Source: Solirubrobacterales bacterium (GTDB lineage Bacteria; Actinomycetota; Thermoleophilia; Solirubrobacterales; Solirubrobacteraceae). Taken from it: 45,437 nt of DNA. The notes beneath the pieces are model-generated. The model ran no database searches and was not told the DNA's origin. It saw nothing but the letters and a program-made list of their open reading frames with translations. Position 1 is the stretch's first letter, and every line of letters starts with the position of its first letter. Shown piece by piece: positions 16,421-25,043 of this stretch. The translations under genes and the position numbers were made by a program. The DNA is taken from positions 1-45,437 of the forward strand of contig JAFASF010000063.1 of the NCBI GenBank assembly GCA_019244745.1, read 5' to 3'.

Positions 16421-17500
16421 GTGGCCCAGACCACCGAGACCTCACTGCGCCGCACGCCGCTCTACGAGCGCCACGCGGCGGCGGGAGCAAAGCTCGTCCC
16501 GTTCGCGGGCTGGGAGATGCCGGTGCAGTACTCGGGCATCCGCGAGGAGCACGTGACTGTCCGGCGAGACGCGGGGGTGTTCGACGTATCGCACATGGGG
16601 CAGGTCGAGACCCGGGGACCCGATGCCCTCCCCTTCCTGCAGCGGATGCTGTCCAACGATCTTCGCCGGCTGCCGGAGGGCGGTGCCCAGTACAGCGTGA
16701 TGACCCGCGAGGACGGGGGTGTGCTCGACGACCTCTTCACCTACAGGCTCTCCGAGTGCGTGTTCCTGACGGTCACGAACGCCGCCAACCACGAGCGTGA
16801 CCTGGCCTGGCTTCGGTCCCACGCCGCCGATTTCGACGTGGACGTGATCGACGCCGCGACCCAGTTTGCGATGCTCGCGGTCCAGGGCCCTCGCGCCCGG
16901 AGCCTGGTGCACGCGCTGTCCGACGGGCTGACCCCGTCGCGGATGCGCTGCTGCGAGCGGACGGTGGCGGGTGCCGGGACGCTCGTGTGCGCCACCGGCT
17001 ACACGGGCGAGGACGGAGTGGAGCTGCTTCTGGATCCGACTGCGGCCCTGGAGGTGTGGGATGCGCTCCTCGCCGCCGGCGCCGCGCCGGTCGGACTGGG
17101 CGCCCGGGACACCTTGCGACTGGAGGTTTGCTTTCACCTCTACGGCAACGACCTGAGCGAGGATCGCGGACCGATCGAGGCCGGTCTTGGCTGGTGCTGC
17201 CGTGAGCAGACGGGCTTCATCGGCTCGGAGGCGGTGGCGGCGGTGCGGGCGAACGGCCCAGCGGAGAAGCTCGTCCCGTTCGTGATCGACGGGCCCGGGA
17301 TCGCGCGCCAGGGCAACCCCGTGGTCGGCGGCGGCGTCGTCACCAGCGGGACTTTCTCGCCCTGCTTGGAGCGCGGGATCGGCATGGCGTACGTTTCGCC
17401 GGAGCGGGCCGAGCCCGGCACGCGCATCGAGATCGATGTGCGCGGGACCGTCCGGCCCGCGGTGATCGAGCGAAAGCCTCTGTACCGAAAGGGAAGCTGA
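16421..17500 (+). CDS. gcvT: Glycine cleavage system T protein (aminomethyltransferase)
   Basis: Transfers the methylene group from the aminomethyl-lipoyl H protein to tetrahydrofolate, releasing ammonia. The 359 residues show LYERHAAAGAKLVPFAGWEMPVQY at the N-terminus, FDVSHMGQ, GGVLDDLFTYRL (with the conserved Asp103), GYTGEDGVEL, GLGARDTLRLE and the C-terminal GxVTSGTFSPCLERGIGMAYV. GTG 16421 gives the usual N-terminus; the frame is open to 16334. It is the first gene of gcvT-H-PA-PB, which is spaced or overlapped by a few bases throughout. Confidence 0.96.
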   Translation: MAQTTETSLRRTPLYERHAAAGAKLVPFAGWEMPVQYSGIREEHVTVRRDAGVFDVSHMGQVETRGPDALPFLQRMLSNDLRRLPEGGAQYSVMTREDGGVLDDLFTYRLSECVFLTVTNAANHERDLAWLRSHAADFDVDVIDAATQFAMLAVQGPRARSLVHALSDGLTPSRMRCCERTVAGAGTLVCATGYTGEDGVELLLDPTAALEVWDALLAAGAAPVGLGARDTLRLEVCFHLYGNDLSEDRGPIEAGLGWCCREQTGFIGSEAVAAVRANGPAEKLVPFVIDGPGIARQGNPVVGGGVVTSGTFSPCLERGIGMAYVSPERAEPGTRIEIDVRGTVRPAVIERKPLYRKGS

Positions 17501-17501
17501 A

Positions 17502-17888
17502 ATGCCCGACCCAAGCTATCCGGACGACCTCCTCTACCACCCCGAGCACGACTGGGCGCGCGTCGACGGCGACACGGCGACGTTCGGTATCACCTGGTAC
17601 GCCCAGGATGCCCTCGGCGAGGTCGTGTTCTTCGACCCGCCCAAGGTGGGCGCGAAGGCGTCCAAGGATGAGGCGTACACGGAGATCGAGTCGGTCAAGG
17701 CGGTCTCGGATGTGATCGCGCCGCTGTCGGGGGAAATCACGGCCGTCAACGACGCTCTCGCCGAGAACCCGGAGCTCGTAAACGACGATCCGTATGGTGC
17801 CGGTTGGCTGGTACAGGTGAGGCTGGCGGACCCCTCCGAGACGCAGTCGCTGCTGAGCGCCGAAGCGTACGAGGCGATGTTGGAATGA
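17502..17888 (+). CDS. gcvH: Glycine cleavage system H protein
   Basis: Small lipoyl carrier of 128 residues that shuttles the aminomethyl group between the P, T and L proteins. The lipoylation site is Lys66 in the motif EIESVKAVSD, within a typical hammerhead fold (YHPEHDWARV, LGEVVFFDPPKVG, GWLVQVRL). The ATG at 17502 follows AGGGAAGCTGAA, so it has a fair ribosome binding site, and lies one base after the gcvT stop. It overlaps gcvPA by 4 bases. No lipoate synthesis or lipoamide dehydrogenase gene is in the window. Confidence 0.97.
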   Translation: MPDPSYPDDLLYHPEHDWARVDGDTATFGITWYAQDALGEVVFFDPPKVGAKASKDEAYTEIESVKAVSDVIAPLSGEITAVNDALAENPELVNDDPYGAGWLVQVRLADPSETQSLLSAEAYEAMLE

Positions 17889-19249
17889 CGACCTACACCT
17901 CCGTCACCGATTCGGACCGGAACGAGATGCTTCGGGCGATCGGCGTGGAGTCGATCGAGGACCTGTTCGCGGACATCCCCGCGGCGCTCCGCCTGAACAG
18001 ACCGCTCGCGCTCGACGACGGCCTCGCAGAGCAGGAGGTGTTCGAGGAGCTGCGCGCGCTGGCGGCGAGGAACGTCAGCACCGACGATGAGCTGTCGTTC
18101 GTGGGCGCCGGCATGTACGACCACTACATCCCGGCGTTGGTCGACTCGATCATCCTGCGCTCCGAGTTCCTGACCCCGTACACGCCCTACCAGCCGGAGA
18201 TCTCCCAGGGCGGCCTTCAGGCGATGTTCGAGTACCAGACGGCGATCTCGGAACTGACCGCCCTGCCGGTGTCAAACGCCTCGGTGTACGAGGGCCCGAG
18301 CGCCGTGGCGGCGGCCGGCTACGTGGCCAAGCTCACCAACGGCCGGCGAAGGTTCGTCGTCTCCCGGGCCGTCCACCCGCACTCGCGAGAGGCGCTGGGC
18401 ACGCTCGCCCACGCCTGGGGGATGGAGCTCGCCGAGGCTCCGCTCGTCGACGGCGTCACCGACCTCCCGGCGCTCGACCAGGATGTCAGCGCAGTCGTCG
18501 TGCAGCAGCCGAACTTCCTCGGGGCGGTGGAGGACCTGGCCGCGCTCGCGGAGCCCGCCCGCCAGGCGGGCGCGCTGACGATCTGCGCATGCGACCCGCT
18601 GCCCCTCGCGCTGCTCAGGCCACCGGGCGAGTGCGGCGTCGACATCGCGGTGGGAGAGGGGCAGACGCTCGGCAACCGCCTGGACTTCGGCGGTCCCTCG
18701 TTCGGGTTCTTCGCCGCCACCGAGGCGCTCATGCGCCAGATGCCGGGCCGGATCGCCGGCGAGACGCGCGATCTCGACGGCAAGCGCGGATTCGTGCTCA
18801 CCCTCCAGACGCGCGAGCAGCACATCCGCCGAGAGAAGGCCACCTCCAACATCTGCACCGCCCAGGCGCTGAACGCGCTCGCCGGGGTGATCTACCTGAG
18901 CTGGCTCGGGCGCCGGGGGATCGTCGAGCTCGCGGAGCTGATGCTCCAGCGCACCGCTTACGCCCGTCAGCGCGTGTCGGAGATCCCCGGGGTGCGTCTT
19001 CACAACGAGCAGCCGGTGGTACGGGAGTTTGCGCTCCGGCTCGACGCCCCCGTCGATAGGGTGATCGCTCGCTGCCGGGAGGAGGGCCTGAATCCCGGCT
19101 ACGCTCTCGCCCGCGACTACCCGGAGCTAAAGGACGGGCTGCTGGTCGCGATCACCGAGCGCCGCACCCGCGCTGACATCGACCGCCTCGCCGACGTGCT
19201 GGCGAACGCCGTGGCGGGGGAGCGCCAACCGGCCGAGGCATGCGCGTGA
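17885..19249 (+). CDS. gcvPA: Glycine dehydrogenase (decarboxylating) subunit 1
   Basis: N-terminal half of a split P protein, 454 residues, forming an alpha2beta2 complex with GcvPB. Seen: SFVGAGMYDHYIPALVDSI, FLTPYTPYQPEISQGGLQAMFEYQTAI, NASVYEGPSAVAAAGY, and EGQTLGNRLDFGGPSFGFFA. The split form is usual in Firmicutes, Thermotogae and some deep actinobacterial lineages, whereas Mycobacterium and Streptomyces carry one long GcvP. The ATG at 17885 overlaps the gcvH stop (ATGA) and the end overlaps gcvPB by 10 bases. Confidence 0.96.
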   Translation: MTTYTSVTDSDRNEMLRAIGVESIEDLFADIPAALRLNRPLALDDGLAEQEVFEELRALAARNVSTDDELSFVGAGMYDHYIPALVDSIILRSEFLTPYTPYQPEISQGGLQAMFEYQTAISELTALPVSNASVYEGPSAVAAAGYVAKLTNGRRRFVVSRAVHPHSREALGTLAHAWGMELAEAPLVDGVTDLPALDQDVSAVVVQQPNFLGAVEDLAALAEPARQAGALTICACDPLPLALLRPPGECGVDIAVGEGQTLGNRLDFGGPSFGFFAATEALMRQMPGRIAGETRDLDGKRGFVLTLQTREQHIRREKATSNICTAQALNALAGVIYLSWLGRRGIVELAELMLQRTAYARQRVSEIPGVRLHNEQPVVREFALRLDAPVDRVIARCREEGLNPGYALARDYPELKDGLLVAITERRTRADIDRLADVLANAVAGERQPAEACA

Positions 19250-20751
19250 TCGGCGCCGCCGACGACGAGCTGACGATCTTCGAGCGCTCGAGCCCCGGTC
19301 GCCGGGCGTTCGTCGCGCCCGCACTCGACGTCCCCGAACGGCCCCTCGACGCACTCCTCCCGGAAACGCTGCGGCGCAACCAACCACCCCGGCTCCCCGA
19401 GGTCTCAGAACCCGAGATCGTGCGCCACTTCAACCGGCTCTCGAAGCGCAACTTCGACCTGGACACCGGCTTCTATCCGCTCGGGTCGTGCACGATGAAG
19501 CACAACCCCAAGGTGCACGAGCGGATCGCGGCCCTTCCCGGCCACTCGAAGCTCCATCCGCTCCAGGATCCCCGCTACGCGCAGGGCGCGCTCGAGCTCA
19601 TGTGGCGCCTGCAGGAGGCCCTATCGGAGATCGCTGGTCTTCCGCACGTGTCGTTGCAGCCGAGCGCCGGCTCGCACGGCGAGCTGGCCGGGGTGCTCCT
19701 GACCCGTGCGTTCCACGAGGACCGCGGTGAGCGCCGCACCAAGGTGTTGACGCCCGACACCGCGCACGGGACCAACCCGGCGACGGTGACGATGGCGGGA
19801 TACGAGTTGGTCAAGGTCGGCACGGACGCAAGAGGCAATATCGACCTCGACGACTTACGGGACAAGGCGAGCGACGACGTCGCCTGCCTGATGCTCACCA
19901 ACCCTTCGACCCTCGGGCTGTTCGAGCCCGGGATCGAGGAGATCGAGCGGATCGTGCACGGGACTGGAGCCACGCTCTACTACGACGGCGCCAACCTGAA
20001 CGCGATCATGGGGATCTCGCGTCCGGGCGACATGGGCTTCGACATCGTCCACTTCAACCTGCACAAGACGTTCACCCAGCCCCACGGAGGCGGGGGCCCG
20101 GGCGCCGGGCCGGTCGCGGTCTCGGAGCGGATCGAGCCCTACCTCCCCCGGCCACAGGTCGTGAAGCGACCACCCGGAGCCGGCAACGGCGCCTCGGGCC
20201 CGTTCTACGACCTCGACTACGATCGCCCCAAGTCGATCGGGCGTTTGCGCGGTTTCCAGGGCAACTACGGCGTGTTCGTGCGCTCCTACGCTTACATTCG
20301 CTCGCTCGGGGCGGCCGGCCTTCACGAGGCCTCCCAGGTCGCTGTCCTGAACGCCAACTACCTGCTCGCGAGGCTGCGACGAGAGGGCGTTGCGGAATAC
20401 CTCCCGGCGGCCTACGACCGGCTGTGCATGCACGAGTTCGTCCTCTCCGGCGCGCCGATGAAGAGCGAGCTTCAGATCAGGACGCTCGATCTGGCCAAGC
20501 GCCTCCTCGATCACGGGGTGCACCCTCCGACCGTCTACTTCCCGCTGATCGTGGAGGAGGCGTTGCTGGTCGAGCCGACCGAGACCGAGACCAAGGAGAC
20601 GCTCGATCACTTCGCCGACATCGTGGCCGGGGTCCTCCGCGAGGCCCGGGAGGACCCGGAGATCGCCCGCCACGCGCCGTACACGACACCGGTTCGACGC
20701 CTCGACGAAGCCGCGGCCGCCCGCCACCCGGTCGTGCGCCAGCCGCTGTAG
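19240..20751 (+). CDS. gcvPB: Glycine dehydrogenase (decarboxylating) subunit 2
   Basis: Catalytic, PLP-bearing half of the split P protein, 503 residues, which decarboxylates glycine and loads the aminomethyl group on GcvH. The Schiff-base lysine is Lys276 in HFNLHKTFTQPHGGGGPG. Other family blocks are FYPLGSCTMKHNPK, QPSAGSHGELAG, DTAHGTNPATV and NPSTLGLFE. Start is ATG 19240 or GTG 19246; the latter overlaps the gcvPA stop as GTGA. The stop is TAG, followed 15 bases later by the M20 peptidase. Confidence 0.97.
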   Translation: MRVIGAADDELTIFERSSPGRRAFVAPALDVPERPLDALLPETLRRNQPPRLPEVSEPEIVRHFNRLSKRNFDLDTGFYPLGSCTMKHNPKVHERIAALPGHSKLHPLQDPRYAQGALELMWRLQEALSEIAGLPHVSLQPSAGSHGELAGVLLTRAFHEDRGERRTKVLTPDTAHGTNPATVTMAGYELVKVGTDARGNIDLDDLRDKASDDVACLMLTNPSTLGLFEPGIEEIERIVHGTGATLYYDGANLNAIMGISRPGDMGFDIVHFNLHKTFTQPHGGGGPGAGPVAVSERIEPYLPRPQVVKRPPGAGNGASGPFYDLDYDRPKSIGRLRGFQGNYGVFVRSYAYIRSLGAAGLHEASQVAVLNANYLLARLRREGVAEYLPAAYDRLCMHEFVLSGAPMKSELQIRTLDLAKRLLDHGVHPPTVYFPLIVEEALLVEPTETETKETLDHFADIVAGVLREAREDPEIARHAPYTTPVRRLDEAAAARHPVVRQPL

Positions 20752-20766
20752 CGAGCCCCTGCCGCG

Positions 20767-21906
20767 ATGGATCCGCTGATCGCCTCGGGCGCCGCCGATA
20801 TCGCCGCCCAGGCCGAGGCCCAGCTCGAGTCGCTGGTGGGCGTGTCCTCCCCCTCGGGCGACCTCGACGGAGCCGAGCGAGCGATATCGCTCTGTGAGGA
20901 GATGCTTCCCGCGGGCGCCACCGTCGGGCGCGTCCCATGCTCCACTCCCGGGAGCGCCCCCGACCTCCTGGCCAGCATCGCAGGCCGGGGCTCCCGCCGG
21001 GTCCTGCTGCTGGGCCACCTGGACACGGTCGTCGAGCACGGATCGCACGCGCCGCTCCGCCGCGACGGCGATCGCCTGTACGGGACCGGCACCGCGGACA
21101 TGAAGGGCGGAGTGGTGCTCGCGCTCGGGGTGGCCCGCGCGCTGGCCACTCACCCGGACCGGTTCGCGGAGCTGTCGGTTCTGCTCGTCACCGACGAGGA
21201 GTGGCGCACGGCCGAGTTTTCGCACGTGTCTCGATTCCCCGGGTACGACGCCTGCCTGTGCTTCGAGGCGGGCGAGCTGACTCCCGACCAACACGAGGCC
21301 GTGATCGTGCGCAGGAAGGCCGCCGGGACCCTGCGCGTCGGCGCCACGGGCCGGGCATCGCACTCCGGCAGCGCCCCCGACCGCGGCCGCAACGCGCTTC
21401 TCGGACTGGCACGGATTGCCCTCGACGTCGCCTCGCATCACCAGCCGGACGGCCCCGAACATCTCAGCGTCGTGCCGACGATCATCCGCTCGGGCGATGC
21501 GTTCAACGTCGTCCCCGCGTCCGGGGAGCTGTTGTTCGACCTGCGCGCCGACGGCGTCCATTCGTTCGAGCCCGTGCTCACGGCGGTTCCCTCGGAGCTG
21601 AACGGAGTCTCGGTCGAGGCGCGCCTGGAGCGCCGGTGGCCGGGAATGGACACCCGGGATCTGACGCGCGAGGTGCTCGAGCGAGCGAGTGCCCGCCTCG
21701 GCCGGCCGGTGGTCGGCGTGGCGCGCGGCGGCGCGAGCGACGCGAGTCATTTCGCAGTCACGATTCCGCTCACCCTCGACGGCCTGGGTCCTCGGGGCGG
21801 GGGCGCCCACACTCCGGAGGAGTTCGTGCTGGCGGGCTCGCTCAAGGAGCGGGCGGAGGTCGCGCTGGCCCTCGTCACCCAGGTCCTCGACCCTGGCATG
21901 CTTTGA
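20767..21906 (+). CDS. M20 family metallopeptidase (carboxypeptidase G2/ArgE-like)
   Basis: Two-zinc hydrolase of 379 residues. Metal ligands and catalytic residues are visible: His84 and Asp86 in GHLDTV, bridging Asp111 in GTADMKGG, catalytic Glu144 and ligand Glu145 in TDEEW. The lid domain (VGATGRASHSGSAPDRGRNAL) and the final His-bearing block GASDASHF are present. Members cleave amide bonds of N-acyl amino acids or C-terminal residues; substrate cannot be assigned. No signal peptide, so cytoplasmic. It is 15 bases after gcvPB and 2 bases before a rhomboid gene, which suggests one transcript. Confidence 0.85.
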   Translation: MDPLIASGAADIAAQAEAQLESLVGVSSPSGDLDGAERAISLCEEMLPAGATVGRVPCSTPGSAPDLLASIAGRGSRRVLLLGHLDTVVEHGSHAPLRRDGDRLYGTGTADMKGGVVLALGVARALATHPDRFAELSVLLVTDEEWRTAEFSHVSRFPGYDACLCFEAGELTPDQHEAVIVRRKAAGTLRVGATGRASHSGSAPDRGRNALLGLARIALDVASHHQPDGPEHLSVVPTIIRSGDAFNVVPASGELLFDLRADGVHSFEPVLTAVPSELNGVSVEARLERRWPGMDTRDLTREVLERASARLGRPVVGVARGGASDASHFAVTIPLTLDGLGPRGGGAHTPEEFVLAGSLKERAEVALALVTQVLDPGML

Positions 21907-21908
21907 CC

Positions 21909-22577
21909 ATGAGCACGCGGACCATGAGCAGTCGGGCACCCGATCCCCGGCGCCGGCAAGCCACGGCGCGCCGGCGCCGCGCGGGAATGCAGATCGAGGG
22001 CATCCAGCTGCTCGCGGTCATTCTGGCCCTGATGTGGATCGTCGAGGTGATCAACTCGCTCGACGGGCAGCACCTCAACAGCGACGGGATCCACGCCCGC
22101 GATCCCGGGCGGCTGTGGGGCGTCCTCACCTCGCCGTTCGTGCACGCCAGCTTCGCGCACCTGATCTCGAACACGATTCCGCTCGTGTTCATGGGGCTGA
22201 TCATCGCCATGCGCGGCGCCGGCCGGGTGGCGCTGGTGACGCTCATCGTGGTGGTCGTCGGGGGCCTGGGCACCTGGTTGATCGCGCCGGGGCACACCAG
22301 CACGATCGGCGCGAGCGGCCTCGTGTTCGGATACGCCGCCTATCTCCTGACTCGCGGGCTGTTCGATCGCAGCCTGCTCGAGCTGCTGACCGGGATGGTC
22401 GTGGCGGTGATCTGGGGCGGCGCGCTGCTCTCGAGCCTCATCCCCCGCTACGGCATCTCCTGGCAGGCCCATGCCTGCGGCGCCATCGGCGGGATAGTGG
22501 CGGCGTGGCTGCTGTCCGACCAGCGCGCCCGTCAGCGGGGCACGAGCGGACCGCCGGCGCGGGCGCTCGCCAAGTAG
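21909..22577 (+). CDS. Rhomboid family intramembrane serine protease
   Basis: The 222 residues have a basic N-terminus and about six transmembrane segments. The rhomboid features are the HxxxN block ASFAHLISNTIPLVFMG, the catalytic Ser136 in TIGASGLVFGYAAYLL and the catalytic His188 in QAHACGAIGG. It would cleave membrane proteins within or next to the bilayer; the substrate is unknown. ATG 21909 lies 2 bases after the peptidase stop; a second ATG is at 21924. The stop TAG lies in a TAGCCT hexamer upstream of trpS. Confidence 0.88.
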   Translation: MSTRTMSSRAPDPRRRQATARRRRAGMQIEGIQLLAVILALMWIVEVINSLDGQHLNSDGIHARDPGRLWGVLTSPFVHASFAHLISNTIPLVFMGLIIAMRGAGRVALVTLIVVVVGGLGTWLIAPGHTSTIGASGLVFGYAAYLLTRGLFDRSLLELLTGMVVAVIWGGALLSSLIPRYGISWQAHACGAIGGIVAAWLLSDQRARQRGTSGPPARALAK

Positions 22578-22595
22578 CCTCCAGACCTTCGTCGC

Positions 22596-23600
22596 ATGCG
22601 CATCTTCTCGGGCATCCAGCCGACCGGGCGAAAGCACCTGGGCAACTACATCGGGGCGATCAGGCAGTACGTCGCGGGCCAGGACCGCGGCGAAGCGATC
22701 TACTGCATCGTCGACCTGCACGCCATCACCGTCGCCTACGAGCCGGCGGTGCTCCGCGAGTCGGTCTACGACACCGCGGCGATCCTGCTCGGGGCCGGGC
22801 TCGACCCGAACCGCTGCATCTTCTTCCGCCAGAGCGACGTGGTAGAGCACCCCGAGCTGTGCTGGCTGCTCTCGAGCGTCACCTCGTACGGGGAGCTCAA
22901 CCGGATGACGCAGTTCAAGGAGAAGGCCGGCGCCCAGCGCGACCTGGTCTCGGGCGGCCTGTTCTTCTACCCGGTGCTTCAGGCCGCCGACGTGCTCGCC
23001 TACCGGGCCGACGAGGTGCCGGTGGGGGAGGACCAGCGCCAGCACGTCGAGCTGATGCGCGACGTCGCCGAGCGCTTCAACGCCCGCTTCGGCGAGACGC
23101 TCGTCGTCCCCGAGGTCCGGGTGCCCGAGGTGGGCGCGCGGATCATGGACCTCCAGCAACCCGACCGCAAGATGTCCACCACCGGCGGTACTCCGCAGGG
23201 CACGGTCTACGTGCTCGACGCGCCGGACCAGGTCGCGAGGAAGATCCGCTCCTCGGTCACCGACTCAGGAACCGAGGTCGTGAGAGCCCCGGACAAGGCG
23301 GGCATCTCGAACCTGATCGACATCATCGCGGCGGTTCGCGGCACCGCGCCGGAGGAGATCGAGCGGGAGTTCGACGGCTCGGGCTACGGGGCCTTCAAGC
23401 AGGCGGTGGCGGACGCGGTGATCGAGTATCTGGCGCCGGTGCGCGAGCGCTACACCGAGCTCCGCAGCGACGAGGCCGGACTCGAGCGGACGCTCGCCGA
23501 GGGAGCCGAGAAGGCGCGGGCCATCGCGTCGGACACGCTGCGCGACGTGCGCGAGGCGATGGGGGTCGGCAGTGGGCACGAGGTCCGGTCCGGACAGTAG
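22596..23600 (+). CDS. trpS: Tryptophanyl-tRNA synthetase
   Basis: Class I aminoacyl-tRNA synthetase charging tRNA-Trp, 334 residues. The HIGH-type motif is in GIQPTGRKHLGNYIGA and the KMSKS-type loop is DRKMSTTGG, so the second lysine is replaced by Thr; TrpS proteins tolerate variation here. The block FFYPVLQAADVLAY and VGEDQRQHVELMRD are typical of bacterial TrpS. TAGCCT at 22575-22580 lies 15 bases upstream of the ATG. Its own TAG stop forms part of the next hexamer before scpA. Confidence 0.96.
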   Translation: MRIFSGIQPTGRKHLGNYIGAIRQYVAGQDRGEAIYCIVDLHAITVAYEPAVLRESVYDTAAILLGAGLDPNRCIFFRQSDVVEHPELCWLLSSVTSYGELNRMTQFKEKAGAQRDLVSGGLFFYPVLQAADVLAYRADEVPVGEDQRQHVELMRDVAERFNARFGETLVVPEVRVPEVGARIMDLQQPDRKMSTTGGTPQGTVYVLDAPDQVARKIRSSVTDSGTEVVRAPDKAGISNLIDIIAAVRGTAPEEIEREFDGSGYGAFKQAVADAVIEYLAPVRERYTELRSDEAGLERTLAEGAEKARAIASDTLRDVREAMGVGSGHEVRSGQ

Positions 23601-23603
23601 CCT
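23598..23603 (+). promoter_or_regulatory. TAGCCT hexamer, likely -10 box of scpA, overlapping the trpS stop
   Basis: The TAG of TAGCCT is the trpS stop codon. The hexamer ends 7 bases before the GTG at 23611, matching the leaderless pattern of the window. Confidence 0.45.
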
Positions 23604-23610
23604 GGGCCGG

Positions 23611-24393
23611 GTGCGCACCCCGGACGCCAACGCGGGCATGCGGCTGGTAGACCTCGAGCTCGACCTCGACGTCTTCGCCGGCCCCTTCGACCTCCTGCTG
23701 ACGCTGATCCTCCGTGAGGAGATCGACCTCCTCGAGGTCGACCTGGCCGAGATCGTGATCGCCTACATCGACCACCTCGAGCGGCGGGGCGAGCTCGAGC
23801 TCGAGGCCGCGACCGAGTTCCTGGTGCTGATCGCCGCCCTGCTCGAGCTGAAATCGCGGCTGCTGCTTCCCGGCGTGGAGCCGGAGATGATCGAACTCGA
23901 TCCAGGTGAGGCGGCGGAGGAGCTCCTGGTCCGCCTGCTCGACGCCCACCGCTACCGCGCCACCGCGGCATATCTTCAAGGGCGCCTGGCGTCGCAGTCC
24001 GGTCACCGCTTCCGCTCGGCGCCGCCCCCGGCCGCGCTCCGGCGGGCCGTGCTCCCAGACGCGACCGCGGTCTATGACCCGGCGATGCTCGCGGCGGCCA
24101 TCGGCGGCTTGCTGCGAATACCAGAGCCGGTCGACGTCCGCCACATCACGGTGCCGAAGGTAACGGTCGCCGAACGGCTGGCCCACCTGCGGGCGCTCCT
24201 GCGGCGCGGGGGATTCAGCTTCGACGAGGCGGTCGCGCGCGCGGACCGGGTGACGGTCGCCGTGACCCTGTTCGCGCTGCTCGAGCTCCACAAGCGCGGG
24301 GAGGCGACATGGACGCAGGACGAGCCGTTCGGCGACATCCTGATCGAGCGGCCGGCGACGGTGCAGGCCGGGAGGCTGACGGTCGCGCGATGA
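23611..24393 (+). CDS. scpA: Segregation and condensation protein A (kleisin)
   Basis: Kleisin subunit bridging the SMC ATPase heads, 260 residues from GTG 23611. The N-terminal helix that binds the SMC neck reads FAGPFDLLLTLILREEIDLLEVDLAEI, the ScpA signature, followed by EAATEFLVLIAALLELKSRLLLP. The C-terminal winged helix is VTVAVTLFALLELHKRGEATWTQDEPFGDILI. An alternative ATG at 23638 would remove 9 residues that carry no homology; the GTG was preferred for its spacing to TAGCCT. The end overlaps scpB (ATGA). Confidence 0.94.
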   Translation: MRTPDANAGMRLVDLELDLDVFAGPFDLLLTLILREEIDLLEVDLAEIVIAYIDHLERRGELELEAATEFLVLIAALLELKSRLLLPGVEPEMIELDPGEAAEELLVRLLDAHRYRATAAYLQGRLASQSGHRFRSAPPPAALRRAVLPDATAVYDPAMLAAAIGGLLRIPEPVDVRHITVPKVTVAERLAHLRALLRRGGFSFDEAVARADRVTVAVTLFALLELHKRGEATWTQDEPFGDILIERPATVQAGRLTVAR

Positions 24394-24977
24394 GCCAGGA
24401 CCTCGAGCAGACGCTCGAAGCGCTCCTGTTCCTGAGCTCCGAGCCGGTGCACGCGGCCGTGTTCGCCGAGGCCACCGGTGCCGAGTTGCACGAGGTCGTG
24501 ACCGGGCTCGAGCGGCTCCGAGAGCACTACGAGTTCGAGCGGCGCGGGCTCGTCCTGCGCGAGCTCGCCGGCGGCTATGCCCTCTCCACCCATCCCGATA
24601 CCGAGCCGGCCGCCCGGCGGCTGCTCGCGCGTCCGCGCACGCCTCCGCTCACCCCGGCCCAGGCCGAGACGCTCGCGATCGTGGCCTACCTGCAACCGGT
24701 GTCGCGTCCGGAGATCGCCCGGATCCGCGGCGTCAACGCCGAGTCGGCCGCCTCGACGCTGCTCGAGCGGGAAATGATCGAAGAGGCCGGCCGCTCCCAG
24801 TTCGGCGCGGTGCTGTACCGGACCACCGATCTGTTCCTCAAGTTGTTCGGGCTGGGCTCGCTCCAGGAGCTTCCGGACATCGCCACCTTCGACCCCGCGC
24901 CCGAGGTGGAGGCGGAGTTGCGCGAGCGTCTCCTCCGCGCCGGCGAGGCGCGCGCGAGCGCCATCCCCGGGCCCTGA
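24390..24977 (+). CDS. scpB: Segregation and condensation protein B
   Basis: Kite-type partner of ScpA in the SMC condensin complex, 195 residues with two winged-helix domains. Motifs: LEALLFLSSEPVHAAVFAEATG at the N-terminus, GGYALSTHP, LTPAQAETLAIVAYLQPVSRPEIARIRGVNAESAASTLLE and the end block LYRTTDLFLKLFGLGSLQELPD. Start overlaps the scpA stop. In mycobacteria scpB is followed by rluB, cmk and der; here the frameshifted secreted gene and rlmN come between scpB and rluB. Confidence 0.95.
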   Translation: MSQDLEQTLEALLFLSSEPVHAAVFAEATGAELHEVVTGLERLREHYEFERRGLVLRELAGGYALSTHPDTEPAARRLLARPRTPPLTPAQAETLAIVAYLQPVSRPEIARIRGVNAESAASTLLEREMIEEAGRSQFGAVLYRTTDLFLKLFGLGSLQELPDIATFDPAPEVEAELRERLLRAGEARASAIPGP

Positions 24978-25028
24978 CAGATTCGACGCCGCCGGCGCGA
25001 GGCGTGTACGAACGCACCGGTCGCCCGA

Positions 25029-25034
25029 TACGGT
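25029..25034 (+). promoter_or_regulatory. TACGGT hexamer, likely -10 box of the DUF11 secreted gene
   Basis: TACGGT ends 9 bases before a TTG at 25044 that opens in the signal-peptide frame, so it helps to place the original start of the broken gene. Confidence 0.35.
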
Positions 25035-25043
25035 CCCGCTCTC